Source: Acanthococcus lagerstroemiae (Eukaryota; Arthropoda; Insecta; Hemiptera; Eriococcidae). From it: a stretch of DNA of 64,000 nucleotides. Below the pieces are notes generated by a model. It worked only from the letters and a program-made list of their open reading frames with translations, was not told where the DNA came from and did no database searches. The translations under genes and the position numbers were made by a program. Shown piece after piece: positions 38,901-47,528 of the stretch (position 1 is its first letter; each line of letters begins with the position of its first letter). The stretch lies in NCBI GenBank assembly GCA_031841125.1, contig CM063113.1, positions 31,269,312-31,333,311 on the forward strand. The letters run 5' to 3'.

Positions 38901-41900
38901 ATTGTGCCTAGCGTTGGGCATAAGCCTCCCCATCCTAATCCAGTGACCTCTTACCCGAGCGTCCCTCCCCCATGCAATCCCACTGTAACTAATTTATTTC
39001 GTCCCGCCATCTGGTAGGAGGTCTGCCTTTCTTGCGTCTGTATTCCCGCGGACGGTGTCTATTCCAGCAAACGCTTCTCCCACCTGTCCTTGTGAGATCA
39101 TATAACGTGCCCTACGTACTTCATTTTGAGTCTTTTTACCACACGCACATATATGTATTTTTTGTATTTAAAAGGATCTTATCCTGGTGTTTCTAATTTT
39201 GTCCCTGTGCCTTATTCCTAACATGTTCCGTTCCATTGCCAGTTGTGCACGCTGTAGTTTGTTTGTGCAACTGTTAGAGCCCAAGTACGGGCTCCGTAGG
39301 TTAGAATCGGGTATGTGCAACTTTCTCAAGTTTTCGCTTTTATTGGCAATGGGATTTGGTTTTTGTAAATTGTTTTTAGCGCTCAATAACCCTTCCACGC
39401 TTGTGACATTCTTCTGCTTAATTCTTCGTTTATTCTCTTCTTGAATGTTATTTTTTGACCCAAGTACACCACTTCGTTAACCCTTTTAATTTCCTCCCCT
39501 TTGATCCTAATATTTGCTATCTCCTCATTTGACAAAATTGTGGTTTTCTTAAAGTTTAGTTTCAGTCCTACCTTCCTATTGATTGTTTCGGGTTCGTTTG
39601 CCATTTCTTCCAGCTATCCTAAATTTTGAGATATGAGCACCACATCCTCTGCGAAACGTAGGTTGTTTAGCCGTACTCCGTCTATTCTAATTCCTTTTTC
39701 CTCCCGTCCGATTTTCCACAAAATCTCTTCTATCACGCTGTTTAAATAGATTTGCTGACAGAGGGTCGCCCTGTTTTACCCATTTTGTTATTGCAAACTT
39801 TGGTCCTGCTTTGTCTAATTTAATTTTAGCTGTTGCTCCCTCGTACATTTCTACTAAAATCTTTGTAAATTTTTGAGGAACTCCTTACCACCTCAGTGCC
39901 TTCCATAAATAGCTTTGTTTTACTGTACCGAATGCTTTTTGAAAGTCTGTGAAAAGTATGTGCAGTAGAAATTGAAATTCGTATGCCTTCTCTATTAACT
40001 GGTTGATTGGAAAGATATGATCTATTGTCGATCTGTTCCTGCGGAATTTCGCTTGCTCGGAGATTTGTGCCTCATCTAGTATTCCGTACAGCATAGTTTT
40101 TATATGAATTTCGAGAAGATTTTGCTAATATTTAATGTTAGACTGATAGGTCTATAATTGAAGGTATCCGCTTTCTCGGCATCAGATTCCAGGGTCCCCT
40201 ATTAGTGACTGTCAGTTTCTCTTGAAATAGTTTCCATCCATTGGAACATTTTGACTGCTACCCCGTTATCATGGCTTAATTACTAAAGCCGAAGACTTGA
40301 GTGTTATATACTGTAATGCTTAAAGTGGTACTGTATGGTAAATTGATCGGCCCTGTGTTCTGATTTACTGACGAGTGGTAGTAGTACTATATGGCAAACT
40401 GTCAGTTCTCGCGTTCTGATTGGCAGTTAAGGAAAGAGTTTTACCCATTATAGTGCTTAGTTCCATGTGGTAAAGTGTTGTGTCAGTTTCTGCGTTCTGA
40501 TTGGATTGAGGAAGAGGTCTTACATATATGATAATGCTTCATATAGCGCTGTATGATCTGTCAAGGAAGAAGTTTATCCGTTATAATGATCATTACCGTG
40601 TGGTAAAATGTTGTTTCAGCTCTTGCGTTTTGATTGGTTATTGAGGAAGGGGTCTTACATATTATAATGCCTAATGTAGTGCCATATGATAAATTGTTGT
40701 GTTAATTTCTGTGTTCTGATTAGCTGTAAGAGAAGGACCTTACATGTTATAATGCTTCAGGTAATACCATATGATAAACTGTTGTGTCAGTTCCCGCGCC
40801 TTTGATTGGCTGTCGAGAGATAGTACCGTATGGTAAATTATTTCGTGAGTTCCGCATTATGATTGGCTGTCAAGAAGCAGTATCATATTATGTTACATTG
40901 TCTTATCAGCTGCCTGCGTTCTGATTGGCTGTTAAAGAAGGAGTCCTACCCACTTTAATACTTACTACTGAATAGTAAAATGTGTCAGTTCGGAAGAGAC
41001 CTTATAATGCTTAATTTAGTGCCGTATATAAATTGTTAGGTTACTTTCTATGTTCTGATTGGCTGTAGGGGAAGAATCTTACGCGCTATAATGCTCAACT
41101 CAAGGTAGTACCGTATCGTAAATTGCTGTGTCAGTTCCTGCACTTTTGATTAGCTATCTGCGCCCTTAGAAGTGTTAGGAATACATTTTTTGTGTTCGTC
41201 ACAGAGCCAGTAATATGGTCAAAAAAATGAAAATCAGCGACGTCACCCCGATTTACGGTATTCAAATGTAATTTCAGTTCTTGCGTTCTGATTGGCGGCT
41301 GGGAAGGTGCATGGACTCAAAAAGTAATTGGTTGAAATGAACGTATTGCCTGTGGAGCTCATATGGAATATGGGTCGATGGTGTAGACAGCCATGCCAAA
41401 TCTAGAATCTCCCGGGAGGAGGGGTTAAATTAATTACAAAGCCCTCATTCAAAGAAAAAGTATGTTTACATATCTGCGTCGCATTAAAACCCAAATGGGA
41501 TGGCATGCTTGTTCTGGATTTATCGCCTTCGGTCTTCATCTCAAACCTTGGCGATTTGCTGTACAGCCTGCGTGGATCATACGAGCTGAACATTACTTGT
41601 AAATACGTATTTTCAGACGATGCCCCAATTTTAATGGTGACACTCACTCGTCGATGAAATGAAATTCAAATTTTAAGTAATTCATGTTGTCTGTCACCGA
41701 TGTTGAATTACGTTAATGATTTTCAAGGTTATTTTATTTCGTATAATAGTAATATCTCGCGCATAGCAGAGAGCATCGAGATAATTTAAATGGAAATCCG
41801 CGTGACGTGCTGGTTGTATGTAGAAGTCGGTGTACGAAGTGTTGCGTACGAAGGCAAGGCCGAAATACATGTACCATTTTTTAGGAAGAAAAGAAAATCG

Positions 41901-44900
41901 TCGGAGTAACTTTTCTTGTTTGGATCTGGTTTTGGTTTCCATGTATTACAGCGTTCATTAAAATCGTGTATTATTCGGATTTCATATCGAGCAGGAGTAA
42001 GAGTGTAGACAGGCTGTTTCATTTTGCTGCCGGATAATTATACTCGGTTTTATGGCGAGAAAATGGGCTCGTGAACTTTTTCTGAGTCTCAGCCGATTAG
42101 TTTCGGGATGATACTGGAGCCTGTTTCAGCATTCTTCACCTAAAAGTCAGGGAATATTGTAAAAAAATCGACTGTGAAATTCTGTAGTATTTCAAACAGA
42201 TTTTACCCTATTTCGTATTGAAATAAATTTCCTTCACTTCGCTCAGGCAATTTTCTTATCTTTTTTCTTTCACAGGAGAAGGGCGTGGGTAATACAACCC
42301 CCTCTCCTATCGCAGTAGTAGATACAGAGTGTGTGGGTGTGATGCAATCGTTTTCATGGTATTCATTTGGCGTCTACTTAACGTATTTCGTAACTTTTCA
42401 CGAACCATTTCACGAAAAATATATATGACGAAACGCGAACCAATCCCTATACACTTCTCCCAATATCAGCTGTTTCGTGTTTCGTGTTTTCATCTCATCC
42501 TGTTCGCGAGAATCTGAAAATCGGCGCGAAAAGACGCGAAAATGAAAAAATTCAGTCTAGATCCTTTCCGCAGTGTAAAAAATTTTTTGAGAAAGTCGTA
42601 ATGAAACGAAAATTTGAAAACTAATAAATTCACCTTCTGGAACATCCTGCCATCGGGTTTTTCTTCGGCTCTCTTCTCCTTCGCAAATGTAGATAAGGGT
42701 GAATGAAAGGGACTTCAGAGATTTTAGGGGAAGAGTAATTAATCTACAAAATTTGAAAAAATCTAAAAACCGCATAATAATTATTATCGTGTTACGAAAG
42801 AGTCCATTGTTTTCAAATGTATGACCTTATATTATATCTGTCGATACTCTTAAATTGAAGCCTATTCCGCCTCCCCTGGTACCCTAATTTTCCAGATCCT
42901 AACCACTTTTTTACTTTCATAGCATTTGTCGTTAGATGTGCTGCAGCTTTTTCACCTGAGTTCCAGAATTCATTTTAATAGTTATTTTCCCTTCCCCGAA
43001 AGCAATCAGGTTCCACGTGGGAAGGGCTAATTCCGGTTACTCTAGTTTTCCTTAAGTTCCCAATTCTTTACGAGATTCTAAAGTCAATTTTTTGGACAGG
43101 ATAGCTAACCAAGCTGTGAGTCGCTGATTTCAAATATCGCCTCAAATTTTTACCCGACCCCTTCCAGAGCACTGTCGTAATACGAATTCAGCGAAAAATT
43201 GCTCGAAGTATCGAAATAGGAGTGGTTTTGTGTCGCCAATTTTTAACTTCGCTTCCGATTTTTAATCTGCTCCAAATTTAAGCTTCTGTGCTTCTTCAGT
43301 TGAGAAATTTTTACGACGTTATTTTCTATTAGTAACACTTTTAATGAATAAAACTGTATTTTTACCCTATCCGGTGGTTTTAATTAGAAAGGGTGAATTC
43401 CGAGTCAACCGTTGCTTGTACTACACTCTTGCTACCTCATTGGTCGCTCCAGGACGGACAGGATCCAAAAATTACCCCTAAAATCGAATGCAGCGTCCTC
43501 GAAAACCTGTAAACCAATTTTCGAATTTTATTATTTCACCCCCCCCCCTTCACGATGGGCATTAAGTCACACGAAAAAAATCTATGCAGTCGTTAATTGA
43601 CATTGCACCACGCTGCACCCCATAGAGCGCGTTTTCATTTCCATTATTAAATTTTTACATCCCCTGTACCATAGCTTCATGAGCACACGGTAGTAAAAAA
43701 AAGTGTATGTGGTGTGATTGACGATATTCGCCGCCCACGATGTTTGAAAAAATTTGATATCTGACACCCCCCCCCTTGCATGTGTAATTTGTATTTGAAG
43801 GGTCTGAAAAACTGGAAAAATTGGCCTGGAAACCTGGAAAAGTCAGGGAAGACCATTTCCAAACGAGAATGGACACCCTGGTAAAAAAAAATAATTCCAA
43901 ACATATTGCGGAATTCCGGCCAAAACAAATTTTAACATTTTTCGCCAGACTTCTGGAGGTATGAACTCAGAATTAAAAATTTCTAAAGAACAAGAACTGA
44001 CAAAAAATAATTACGTAATAATAAATCTTATAAATTCCACTGAAAAAAATCAAGTTGAAACTCATGGACTCTGTGGTATCAGCAATTTTACTTAAACTAC
44101 TCTAGATTCGTTTTATTTTACCGTCAAAATTTAATTAATTTCATCTCAATTATTTATTTCATAATTCCTATTCAATGTTCAATTTTTCATTCTCATTTCT
44201 TATCATATCATTATCATCTATCAATCATAATTTACGTGTTTTCTTTCGTATTTTACATCGATTTTACATTTTACGTACGTTTGCATACATTTTACGTGTA
44301 AAGTGCCAACCCTGCTAATTTTCTCTTCCCAGGTCATTTGTTGTAAGGAGTAGGGTAGGCAAAATATCATACACGTAAACTGTGCATGTTGCTGCTTCAT
44401 CTTGTGCAGTGTGGCACATCTTCATTGAATCCTCCTCCTGTGTTATAGCGTAGCGAGGGGTCGAGGTGTGGACTCCCTTTGCGATTTTGTCGAATAGTGG
44501 TTTTTCTACGTAATTTGAGCACCCCTCTTATGCCGCCCCTCTTGAATTTTTGAACAAGACCAGACACCCCCTCCCCTCTCGCGGATACTAGGCTGGCTAC
44601 GCCACGGCTTGTATACACCTGTACGTATTATTGAAATGTGTTACGTAACCGAAAATCTTGCTTTAAAATAAAAATAGAAATTATTGGGCATCGTACAGCG
44701 AACGCGAGCGCGGAAGGGTTGCAAAAAAGTGGTGTAACGAAAAGTCGGGGAGGAGGGGGCCTTGAATTAGCGTGCATATACGAGCGTCGCTGACCTCGTC
44801 TTGTACACAATTCTTGTAGCCGTGTATTATTTTAAGCAACTATAAATGCTGTGTTGTGTATGAGTGATAACCTATCGTCGACGAGCGACTGGTGTGGCTT

Positions 44901-46842
44901 TCAGCGGTATTACACGTTGACAACATTCGGTAGTAAGTCGTGTGTCGTGTACATTGTACAATCGAAGTAGTAGAGCCCAAACGAGTTATCTCTGCATTAA
45001 AATTAAAAAAGAAAAAAAAAAAAAAGCGTGTGGAAAGAAAAAGAAAAGCGAGACAGATCGCAGACTGGTCGGAGTAAGGTGGAAACCGTTCACCTTCCGA
45101 CGGTGCACGGGTAGAGCCGACTCGAGCCGAATAAATCGATTTCAGATAACTTGAAACTGGGTTAAAAGTTTCAACTTTTTCAGTTGGGTGCCGCGATTTT
45201 CGCGAGCTTTTGCTTCTACGTGTTCGTTCCTTTTTTTCTCTTCAGTTTTTCTCCTCCTTTTTTTGTTTTCGACAGTATCTGATTTCGGTTTCGTATTTTC
45301 TTTCAATTTTTTTTTTTAAATTCATTTCCACGTGGATGTGTAATTACGGTGCTCGAAAGTTACTCGTTCGGTTACTTCGATGAGTGCAGCCAATGCGGAG
45401 TTGTATAAGAATTTTATTGTTGTTATCGCTATACGATTATGATTAGTATTTTGTAACTAGATATGATGAGTTTGTAAAAAAAAAAAAAACGTTGCCCGAG
45501 AAAATTACGTAGATTTTTACGAAGGTTTCGGTGTTTGTCACCCGACTGGTATTTCTTGTAATAGTCATTTCCTCTTCCTGTGTGCTCTGTACAGACCCCG
45601 ATAAAGTGGGTGTGATTTTTATAAATACAGATCGAAATTTCGTCATCGCTCTTCCATCCGACTACTGTATTTCTCCTCGCACGGGCATATCGATATGTGC
45701 TCCTAGGGATTGCTCGTGTAATTTCCTTCCTCCCCGAAGTGCGAATTCGACAGTTATACCCGGTGCACCCCACGATGTGTGCCTACGAACCATTTTCTGC
45801 ATACTACCCGTGTGTGTTCTTATTATATAATAATTAGTTGAAATTTATAATACTCGTTCGTTTCCACTCGAGCGTTCTATAACCGATTCTAGTATCCACG
45901 CTCCGCGTACCCGTTCACCTCGCTTATTTGTAAAAAATTTTTGTTCGCGTTTTCGACCTGCCTGCTCGGCGATCAAAACACCAATTTTATCGTTTTGCTT
46001 TCTTTTTTCTCGATGTTCCAGCGGAATCGAAAACAAAAATGAGATATACTCGTTGTGCCAGCTAGAGACGGACGGCGGCAGTCCTTCCGATACGGTCTCG
46101 CCGAGTACCGCCGTTTCTTGTGGAAGTAACGACGATGGTGCGGTCGCTGCCAGCAGCGAAGTAGCGAACGACAGATACGTTCTGCAGAACTCGCCGCAAC
46201 GTCTGATCGAGAAACTGTGTATAGACAATTCGGTTTGCCCGCCGCAGTCGCCGTCGTCGCACTCCGCCATCGAGAAAGCCGCAGCCGCTCGCCGCAACAA
46301 CGAGATATACGCTCGCCCCGCCGCCGCCAGCCCCGCAGCCACCGCCGGCAATAGCGAAGCCGCAGGAGACTCGACGTCGATCGAGCGCGGCTTGAAGAGC
46401 CTACCTCGAGATCTGCGACCGGTGCAGACGCCATCGGTCAGCGATTTCCTGGTCAAGTGTTGCCGGTCGCCGTCGTCCGCGACGTCGTCGGATCCAGCGT
46501 CACCGTCGTCGTCGCTCGACCCAGCAGAGTGGTTAATGACCGACAGCAAGACGAGCAGGACCCCCGTTTTCGATTCGACCGAACTAACCGACTCGCTTGT
46601 AGGGGTAGACCTGAACCGGGTGAAATTCGAGATCCCGCGAACGGAGACCGCGAAAAGTAGCGCCCGCAACGGTGTAGGCGGGAACGTGGACACCAACTCC
46701 GAAAGAACGTTCTCGACGGCCAAGTTGTTGTCGACCATTTCGGAAACACCGAAACCGGCCACCGTTAATGTGTTTGTGCCGTTTACCGAAGACATGAACA
46801 AAGGCTTTTTGGGCTACGCCGATGATGACAACGGAGTCACGA
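14745..46842 (+). CDS. HIF-1 alpha orthologue (similar), partial spliced gene, six exons visible
   Basis: This is the oxygen-labile subunit of the hypoxia-inducible factor. In animals it pairs with ARNT (tango in flies), binds RCGTG sites and is hydroxylated and destroyed when oxygen is available. Six + strand exons splice in frame: 14745-14902, 18064-18237, 18324-18604, 18687-18793, 23736-23880 and 46022-46842. All have AG acceptors and GT donors. They cover PAS-A, a Ser/acidic linker, PAS-B, the PAC segment and a long low-complexity tail. Conserved HIF strings include '[15 protein letters not shown]', '[20 protein letters not shown]', '[17 protein letters not shown]', '[12 protein letters not shown]' and '[16 protein letters not shown]'. 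The bHLH exon(s) precede the window or were not recognised. The last exon ends in a donor, so the C-terminal degradation and activation regions lie in later exons. Introns are about 3.2 kb, 86, 82, 4.9 kb and 22.1 kb. HIF rather than trachealess or single-minded is favoured by the PAS-A and PAS-B strings. Confidence 0.93.
15178..17005. mobile_element. candidate older terminal-repeat element with ATATCGAT-rich ends
   Basis: The left end 'ttagtgatgttaaaat' (15178) and the reverse complement of the right end, 'ttagggacgttaaaat', match. Both are followed inward by 'atatcgatatt'-type repeats (15205-15260 and 16925-16995). This suggests one decayed element of about 1.8 kb that later received the insertion at 15513-16212. 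No clean target duplication was found, so the boundaries are tentative. Confidence 0.45.
15513..16212. mobile_element. hAT-like element, CAGGGCTAGGATTTTTATG ends
   Basis: The terminal repeats CAGGGCTAGGATTTTTATG (left) and CATAAAAATCCTAGCCTG (right) are nearly perfect. The sequence gtcatcat flanks both sides (15505-15512 and 16214-16221), an 8-bp duplication with one extra A at the right border. The interior repeats 'atatgcgctataaa' near both ends and has no transposase. Confidence 0.82.
17533..17799. mobile_element. hAT-type MITE, CAGTGGCGGATTTA ends
   Basis: The left end CAGAGGCGAATTTAGGG pairs with the right end's reverse complement CAGTGGCGGATTTACGGGG. Flanks share gccattg (17526-17532 and 17799-17805), seven bases of an expected eight. 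The interior has a G10 run and a pyrimidine-rich tract; there is no coding region. Confidence 0.82.
18064..18237 (+). CDS. HIF1A exon: rest of PAS-A
   Basis: This 174-base exon is in phase 0 at both ends. It follows 'gatttag' and ends 'tacaag|gtaaaa'. It encodes 58 residues: '[20 protein letters not shown]', then '[10 protein letters not shown]', then '[17 protein letters not shown]' and 'VNIKSASYK'. The HPCDH and FLRMKCTLT strings are among the most conserved in HIF alpha proteins. The next intron is only 86 bases. Confidence 0.95.
18324..18604 (+). CDS. HIF1A exon: end of PAS-A, linker, start of PAS-B
   Basis: This 281-base exon enters in phase 0 after 'aaaccag' and leaves with two bases of a codon at 'gatgaaaa|gtgag'. 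It encodes the last PAS-A strand ('[10 protein letters not shown]'), a linker rich in Ser, Glu and Asp ('[18 protein letters not shown]'), then PAS-B opening strands '[18 protein letters not shown]' and '[17 protein letters not shown]'. The acidic-serine linker is reminiscent of casein-kinase-type sites, but that is inference. An 82-base intron follows. Confidence 0.94.
18687..18793 (+). CDS. HIF1A exon: middle of PAS-B
   Basis: This 107-base exon is joined by K codon AA|A and leaves in phase 1. It follows 'cttcgcag' and ends 'aagaatt|gtgagt'. It encodes '[20 protein letters not shown]', then '[15 protein letters not shown]'. It matches the HIF PAS-B helix region ([20 protein letters not shown]-type). 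Confidence 0.94.
21851..21960. mobile_element. 110-base MITE with 23-base inverted ends
   Basis: The element begins GGCCCACTTTCTCAATCTCT and ends with the exact reverse complement, covering 23 bases each side. A partial duplication of 'actagagatt' lies just inside the right arm. The flanks are 'tat' and 'taa', so a 3-base TWA-type duplication is possible but imperfect. Confidence 0.75.
22729..22800 (+). mobile_element. hAT-like terminal fragment
   Basis: 'caggcccggtgctagagattttgt' followed by 'cgccccgggcaa' and 'cgccccaggcaa' resembles the ends of non-autonomous hAT elements in insect genomes. No matching right end or target duplication was located. Confidence 0.4.
23736..23880 (+). CDS. HIF1A exon: end of PAS-B
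   Basis: This 145-base exon enters with T|TG (Leu) after 'actttcag' and leaves in phase 2 at 'attag|gtaagt'. It encodes '[20 protein letters not shown]', '[16 protein letters not shown]' and '[13 protein letters not shown]'. This matches the HIF PAS-B strands (TKGQ...YRMLAKRGGYVWVETQAT type). The final AG is completed to Ser by the next exon 22 kb downstream. Confidence 0.95.
24214..24292. other. intronic hairpin, imperfect stem of about 33 bases
   Basis: 'atcatcaaaagct...aaaccggttaatct' faces 'agttgaccggttcacgcggtagcctttgatgat'. Read as a stem, the ends (13 bases with one mismatch) and the inner 'accggt' pair well, with mismatches between, around a short loop. Size and shape resemble a microRNA precursor, but a tiny foldback element is equally possible. 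I do not recognise a known miRNA seed. Confidence 0.3.
26425..26566. mobile_element. 142-base MITE with TAA duplication
   Basis: The ends AGTTTGGTCCAGTTAAGAAA and, in reverse complement, AGTCTGGTCCAGTTAAGAAA extend to about 26 bases with one mismatch. TAA flanks both sides (26422-26424 and 26567-26569), which fits PIF/Harbinger-type TWA target sites. There is no coding capacity. Confidence 0.8.
27030..27700 (+). repeat. T-rich low-complexity tract
   Basis: Long T-rich sequence with recurrent 'ttttggt', 'tcgttttt' and 'ggttatttt' words. Open frames in it are Phe/Ser/Leu-rich by composition. A similar tract lies at 32270-32700, where a 147-codon frame is likewise compositional. Confidence 0.5.
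28210..28250 (+). repeat. (GTAT)n/(TTAT)n microsatellite
   Basis: 'gtatgtatgtatgtatgtat' passes into TTTA-type units. Confidence 0.85.
30332..31107. mobile_element. candidate TIR element with TTTCATGAAATGAC-type subrepeats
   Basis: The left end CCCGGCATAACATGAAA pairs imperfectly with the reverse complement of the right end, CCGGCACATTATGAAA. Between them, 'catttcatgaaatgac', 'atttcataaaatgac', 'cttcataaaac' and 'cattttataaactg' recur near both ends. No clear target duplication was found. The 97-codon open frame inside (30443-30736) has no recognised domain. Confidence 0.5.
31361..31668. mobile_element. hAT-type MITE, CAGTGGCGTA family, copy 2
   Basis: This 308-base element begins CAGTGACGTATG and ends CTACGCCATTG. 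It is flanked by a perfect 8-bp duplication, gctctatt (31353-31360 and 31669-31676). The interior matches 7744-8020 in the same orientation ('aaaagaatgatgtacgacat', 'gcggtaccaaaa') but carries an extra stretch near 31500-31540. It sits in the large HIF1A intron. Confidence 0.9.
32270..32700 (+). repeat. T-rich low-complexity tract
   Basis: Strongly T-rich; the 147-codon frame is Phe/Leu/Cys-rich throughout with no conserved motif. It is read here as composition rather than a membrane protein, because there is no plausible start context, no splice context and no codon signature. Confidence 0.55.
33732..34383 (-). mobile_element. mariner-type element, internally deleted, dead transposase
   Basis: Long imperfect inverted arms (33732-33871 and 34231-34383) begin CAAATGTTGTCCAAAAACTA and CAAAAGTTGTCCAAAAACTA. 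TA flanks both sides, the tc1/mariner target. Between the arms, the minus strand encodes the end of a mariner transposase: '[17 protein letters not shown]' (about 34150-34100) corresponds to the HPPYSPDLAPSDF-LF signature. The third catalytic Asp is Asn here. The frame then shifts into 'FEKNIYKIG' and on to '[20 protein letters not shown]'. Upstream domains (helix-turn-helix and the first two Asp) are absent, so about half the coding region has been lost. It can at best be moved by a transposase from another copy. Confidence 0.88.
34848..35100. mobile_element. possible hAT debris
   Basis: 'cagtggtgctagtcaagagg' followed by G9, and at the other side 'cccttgggaaaatcctggctct' after C-rich text, each resemble hAT MITE ends but do not pair with each other. 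It could be two different truncated elements. Confidence 0.25.
37543..37688 (+). repeat. left 145-base direct repeat flanking the LINE pair
   Basis: It shares 'cagggtcccctat(c/t)agtgac', 'gtttctcttgaaatagttt', 'ttggaac(g/a)ttttgactgc' and 'gacttgagtgttatatactg' in order with 40181-40325. It ends exactly where the first LINE fragment begins. Confidence 0.85.
37689..38810 (+). pseudogene. RTE-like LINE fragment A (RT and 3' end)
   Basis: The 5'-truncated element starts in the RT domain: '[20 protein letters not shown]' is directly at the left edge. It continues through '[19 protein letters not shown]' (about 38030-38085, the FADD catalytic box), '[13 protein letters not shown]', '[12 protein letters not shown]', '[14 protein letters not shown]' and a C-terminal '[15 protein letters not shown]' near 38750-38795. 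Several frameshifts separate these blocks (near 37815, 37900, 38005 and 38570). No endonuclease is present. The RTE/BovB-like assignment is by motif pattern. It faces fragment B tail to tail. Confidence 0.87.
38860..40180 (-). pseudogene. RTE-like LINE fragment B (RT and 3' end)
   Basis: Read on the minus strand it starts with 'FNYRPISL' at about 40150. It goes on through '[20 protein letters not shown]' (about 40050), '[20 protein letters not shown]' and a degraded FADD region near 39650. Then follow '[17 protein letters not shown]', '[16 protein letters not shown]', '[19 protein letters not shown]' (about 39240) and a 'YVGHVI...DRW' block near 39100. There are multiple stops and frameshifts. 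It is related to but clearly diverged from fragment A, so the pair is not a recent inverted duplication. Confidence 0.85.
40181..40325 (+). repeat. right 145-base direct repeat flanking the LINE pair
   Basis: Partner of 37543-37688, starting exactly at the 5' edge of LINE fragment B. It runs directly into the minisatellite that follows. Confidence 0.85.
40320..41300 (+). repeat. minisatellite of about 85-90-base units, most with an ATTGG box
   Basis: About ten diverged units share 'gttctgattggctgt', 'gaagga(g/c)(t/c)cttac', 'ttataatgctta', 'gtaccgtatggtaaatt' and 'gttgtgtcagttcctgc'. Copies of the 'tctgattgg' word or a close variant lie near 40357, 40414, 40494, 40627, 40710, 40799, 40858, 40918, 41052, 41140 and 41283. 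Spacing varies because some units are truncated. No coding frame. Confidence 0.85.
43125..43290 (+). repeat. single-arm relative of the 484-908 inverted repeat
   Basis: 'tcgctgatttcaaat', 'attgctcgaagtatcgaaa-aggagtggtttt' and 'cgattttt-atctg' correspond in order to 'cgctgatttcgaat', 'gaacgaagtatcgaaaaaggtgtttt' and 'gatttttgatc' in the 484-690 arm. Confidence 0.5.
43785..43880 (-). mobile_element. hAT-like terminal fragment (CAGGGTGTCC end)
   Basis: On the minus strand it begins CAGGGTGTCCATTCTCGTTT and continues with 'cttccctgacttttccagg', a typical end of non-autonomous hAT elements. The other end was not found, though a C9 run lies at its inner edge. Confidence 0.5.
44860..45830 (+). promoter_or_regulatory. 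possible internal promoter or alternative 5' exon of HIF1A (weak)
   Basis: The 1.1 kb before the last visible exon is less AT-rich than the rest of the intron and denser in CpG. It includes a purine/A-rich tract at 45000-45050, GC-rich segments at 45060-45130 and a palindromic CACGTG (in 'ccacgtgg', about 45329). Fly similar has internal promoters producing short products, which makes this worth testing. Nothing here proves transcription initiation. Confidence 0.2.
46022..46842 (+). CDS. HIF1A exon: PAC segment and Ala/Ser/Pro-rich tail
   Basis: This 821-base exon is entered with AG|C (Ser) after 'tttctcgatgttccag' and leaves in phase 1 at 'cacga|gtaagt'. It begins '[16 protein letters not shown]', the conserved segment just after PAS-B. 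A long tail rich in Ala, Ser, Pro and Asp follows, including '[20 protein letters not shown]', '[16 protein letters not shown]' and '[20 protein letters not shown]'. The last string resembles the segment just before the N-terminal degradation domain in insect HIF alpha. No LxxLAP hydroxylation site is in this exon. It is far more GC-rich than its surroundings. A 318-codon antisense frame here (46801-45845) is a by-product of that composition. Confidence 0.93.
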
Positions 46843-47194
46843 GTAAGTTTATGTGCATGTTTATGTTTACTCTTACACTCTGCGTAATTATTGTAGGCCA
46901 TTTGTGATGTGTCGCTCCATTTGCACGGATACATCGAGAGAAGACAAATTAGTTTGACACAACGCACAGCGACACTGCGTTGTTCTGTACCGACCTGCTT
47001 GAACCTGCGTTGATTGGTTCAACGCACAGAACGATGTTAACGAGTTGGGCGTTCGATTGCCCCGTTAAATTTGCATGCGGCCATTCGAGCTTCTTGTCAC
47101 GCGCCGTGAATCCCCTTGAAGATTGTTTCGTTACTGAGAACCTTCGCAGTTGATTACTCTCATCCGAGCGAAGGCGTTGGTTGAAGCGAACAGG

Positions 47195-47320
47195 AAATCA
47201 GGTTTTAGTACTGATTGCTTGCAATGAGGTTATAGTGTTTCTGCTGTCCCGTGTGCTGGCTGCTGTAGAATCGTCAAAAACTGCAGAACTACTGAGACCA
47301 TGTAAAAGATATTTCGATGG
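47195..47320 (+). repeat. direct repeat of about 125 bases, copy 1
   Basis: 'aatcaggttttagtactgatt', 'gtgtgctggctgctgtagaatc' and 'gatatttcgat' match 47805-47930 in order. The copies are about 610 bases apart, with a small inverted-repeat element between them. Confidence 0.75.
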
Positions 47321-47528
47321 TGAGAATGTTCACAATTGATTTCCCTCATTGGGTAGGTAGAGAACATCAGTTGGCTTGTATTAGTTACAGACGGTGCAGT
47401 GATTATCGCAGGACATTTAGTACCAGAAACAGTGAGTTCCTCTCCCCCTTGTACCTTACTTTGATACACCGACGTAACAGTATTGTTAATTACTTTCGTT
47501 AAGGTTTTATAGTTTCATATGGGTATAA

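Larger units (their letters stand above)
23881..46021. other. HIF1A intron of about 22 kb
   Basis: It is bounded by a consensus donor at 23881 and a pyrimidine-rich acceptor at 46021. It contains MITEs (26425, 31361), a deleted mariner (33732), two RTE-like LINE fragments (37689-40180), a minisatellite (40320-41300) and T-rich low-complexity tracts. Stretches with nothing recognised include 24300-26420, 28500-30330, 34390-37540 and 41300-43120. A nested host gene was not found on either strand. Confidence 0.75.

Noticed and set aside
44397..44618. Possible hAT element ending 'ggctacgccacgg' near 44603
   Set aside because: The proposed left end ('cagtgtggcac' near 44409) does not invert well with it, and the flanks share only 'cttgt'.
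45845..46801. 318-codon minus-strand open frame, the longest in the window
   Set aside because: It is antisense to the well-supported HIF1A exon 46022-46842 and arises from that exon's GC-rich codons. It has no domain, and its Ser/Val/Ala composition mirrors the sense strand.
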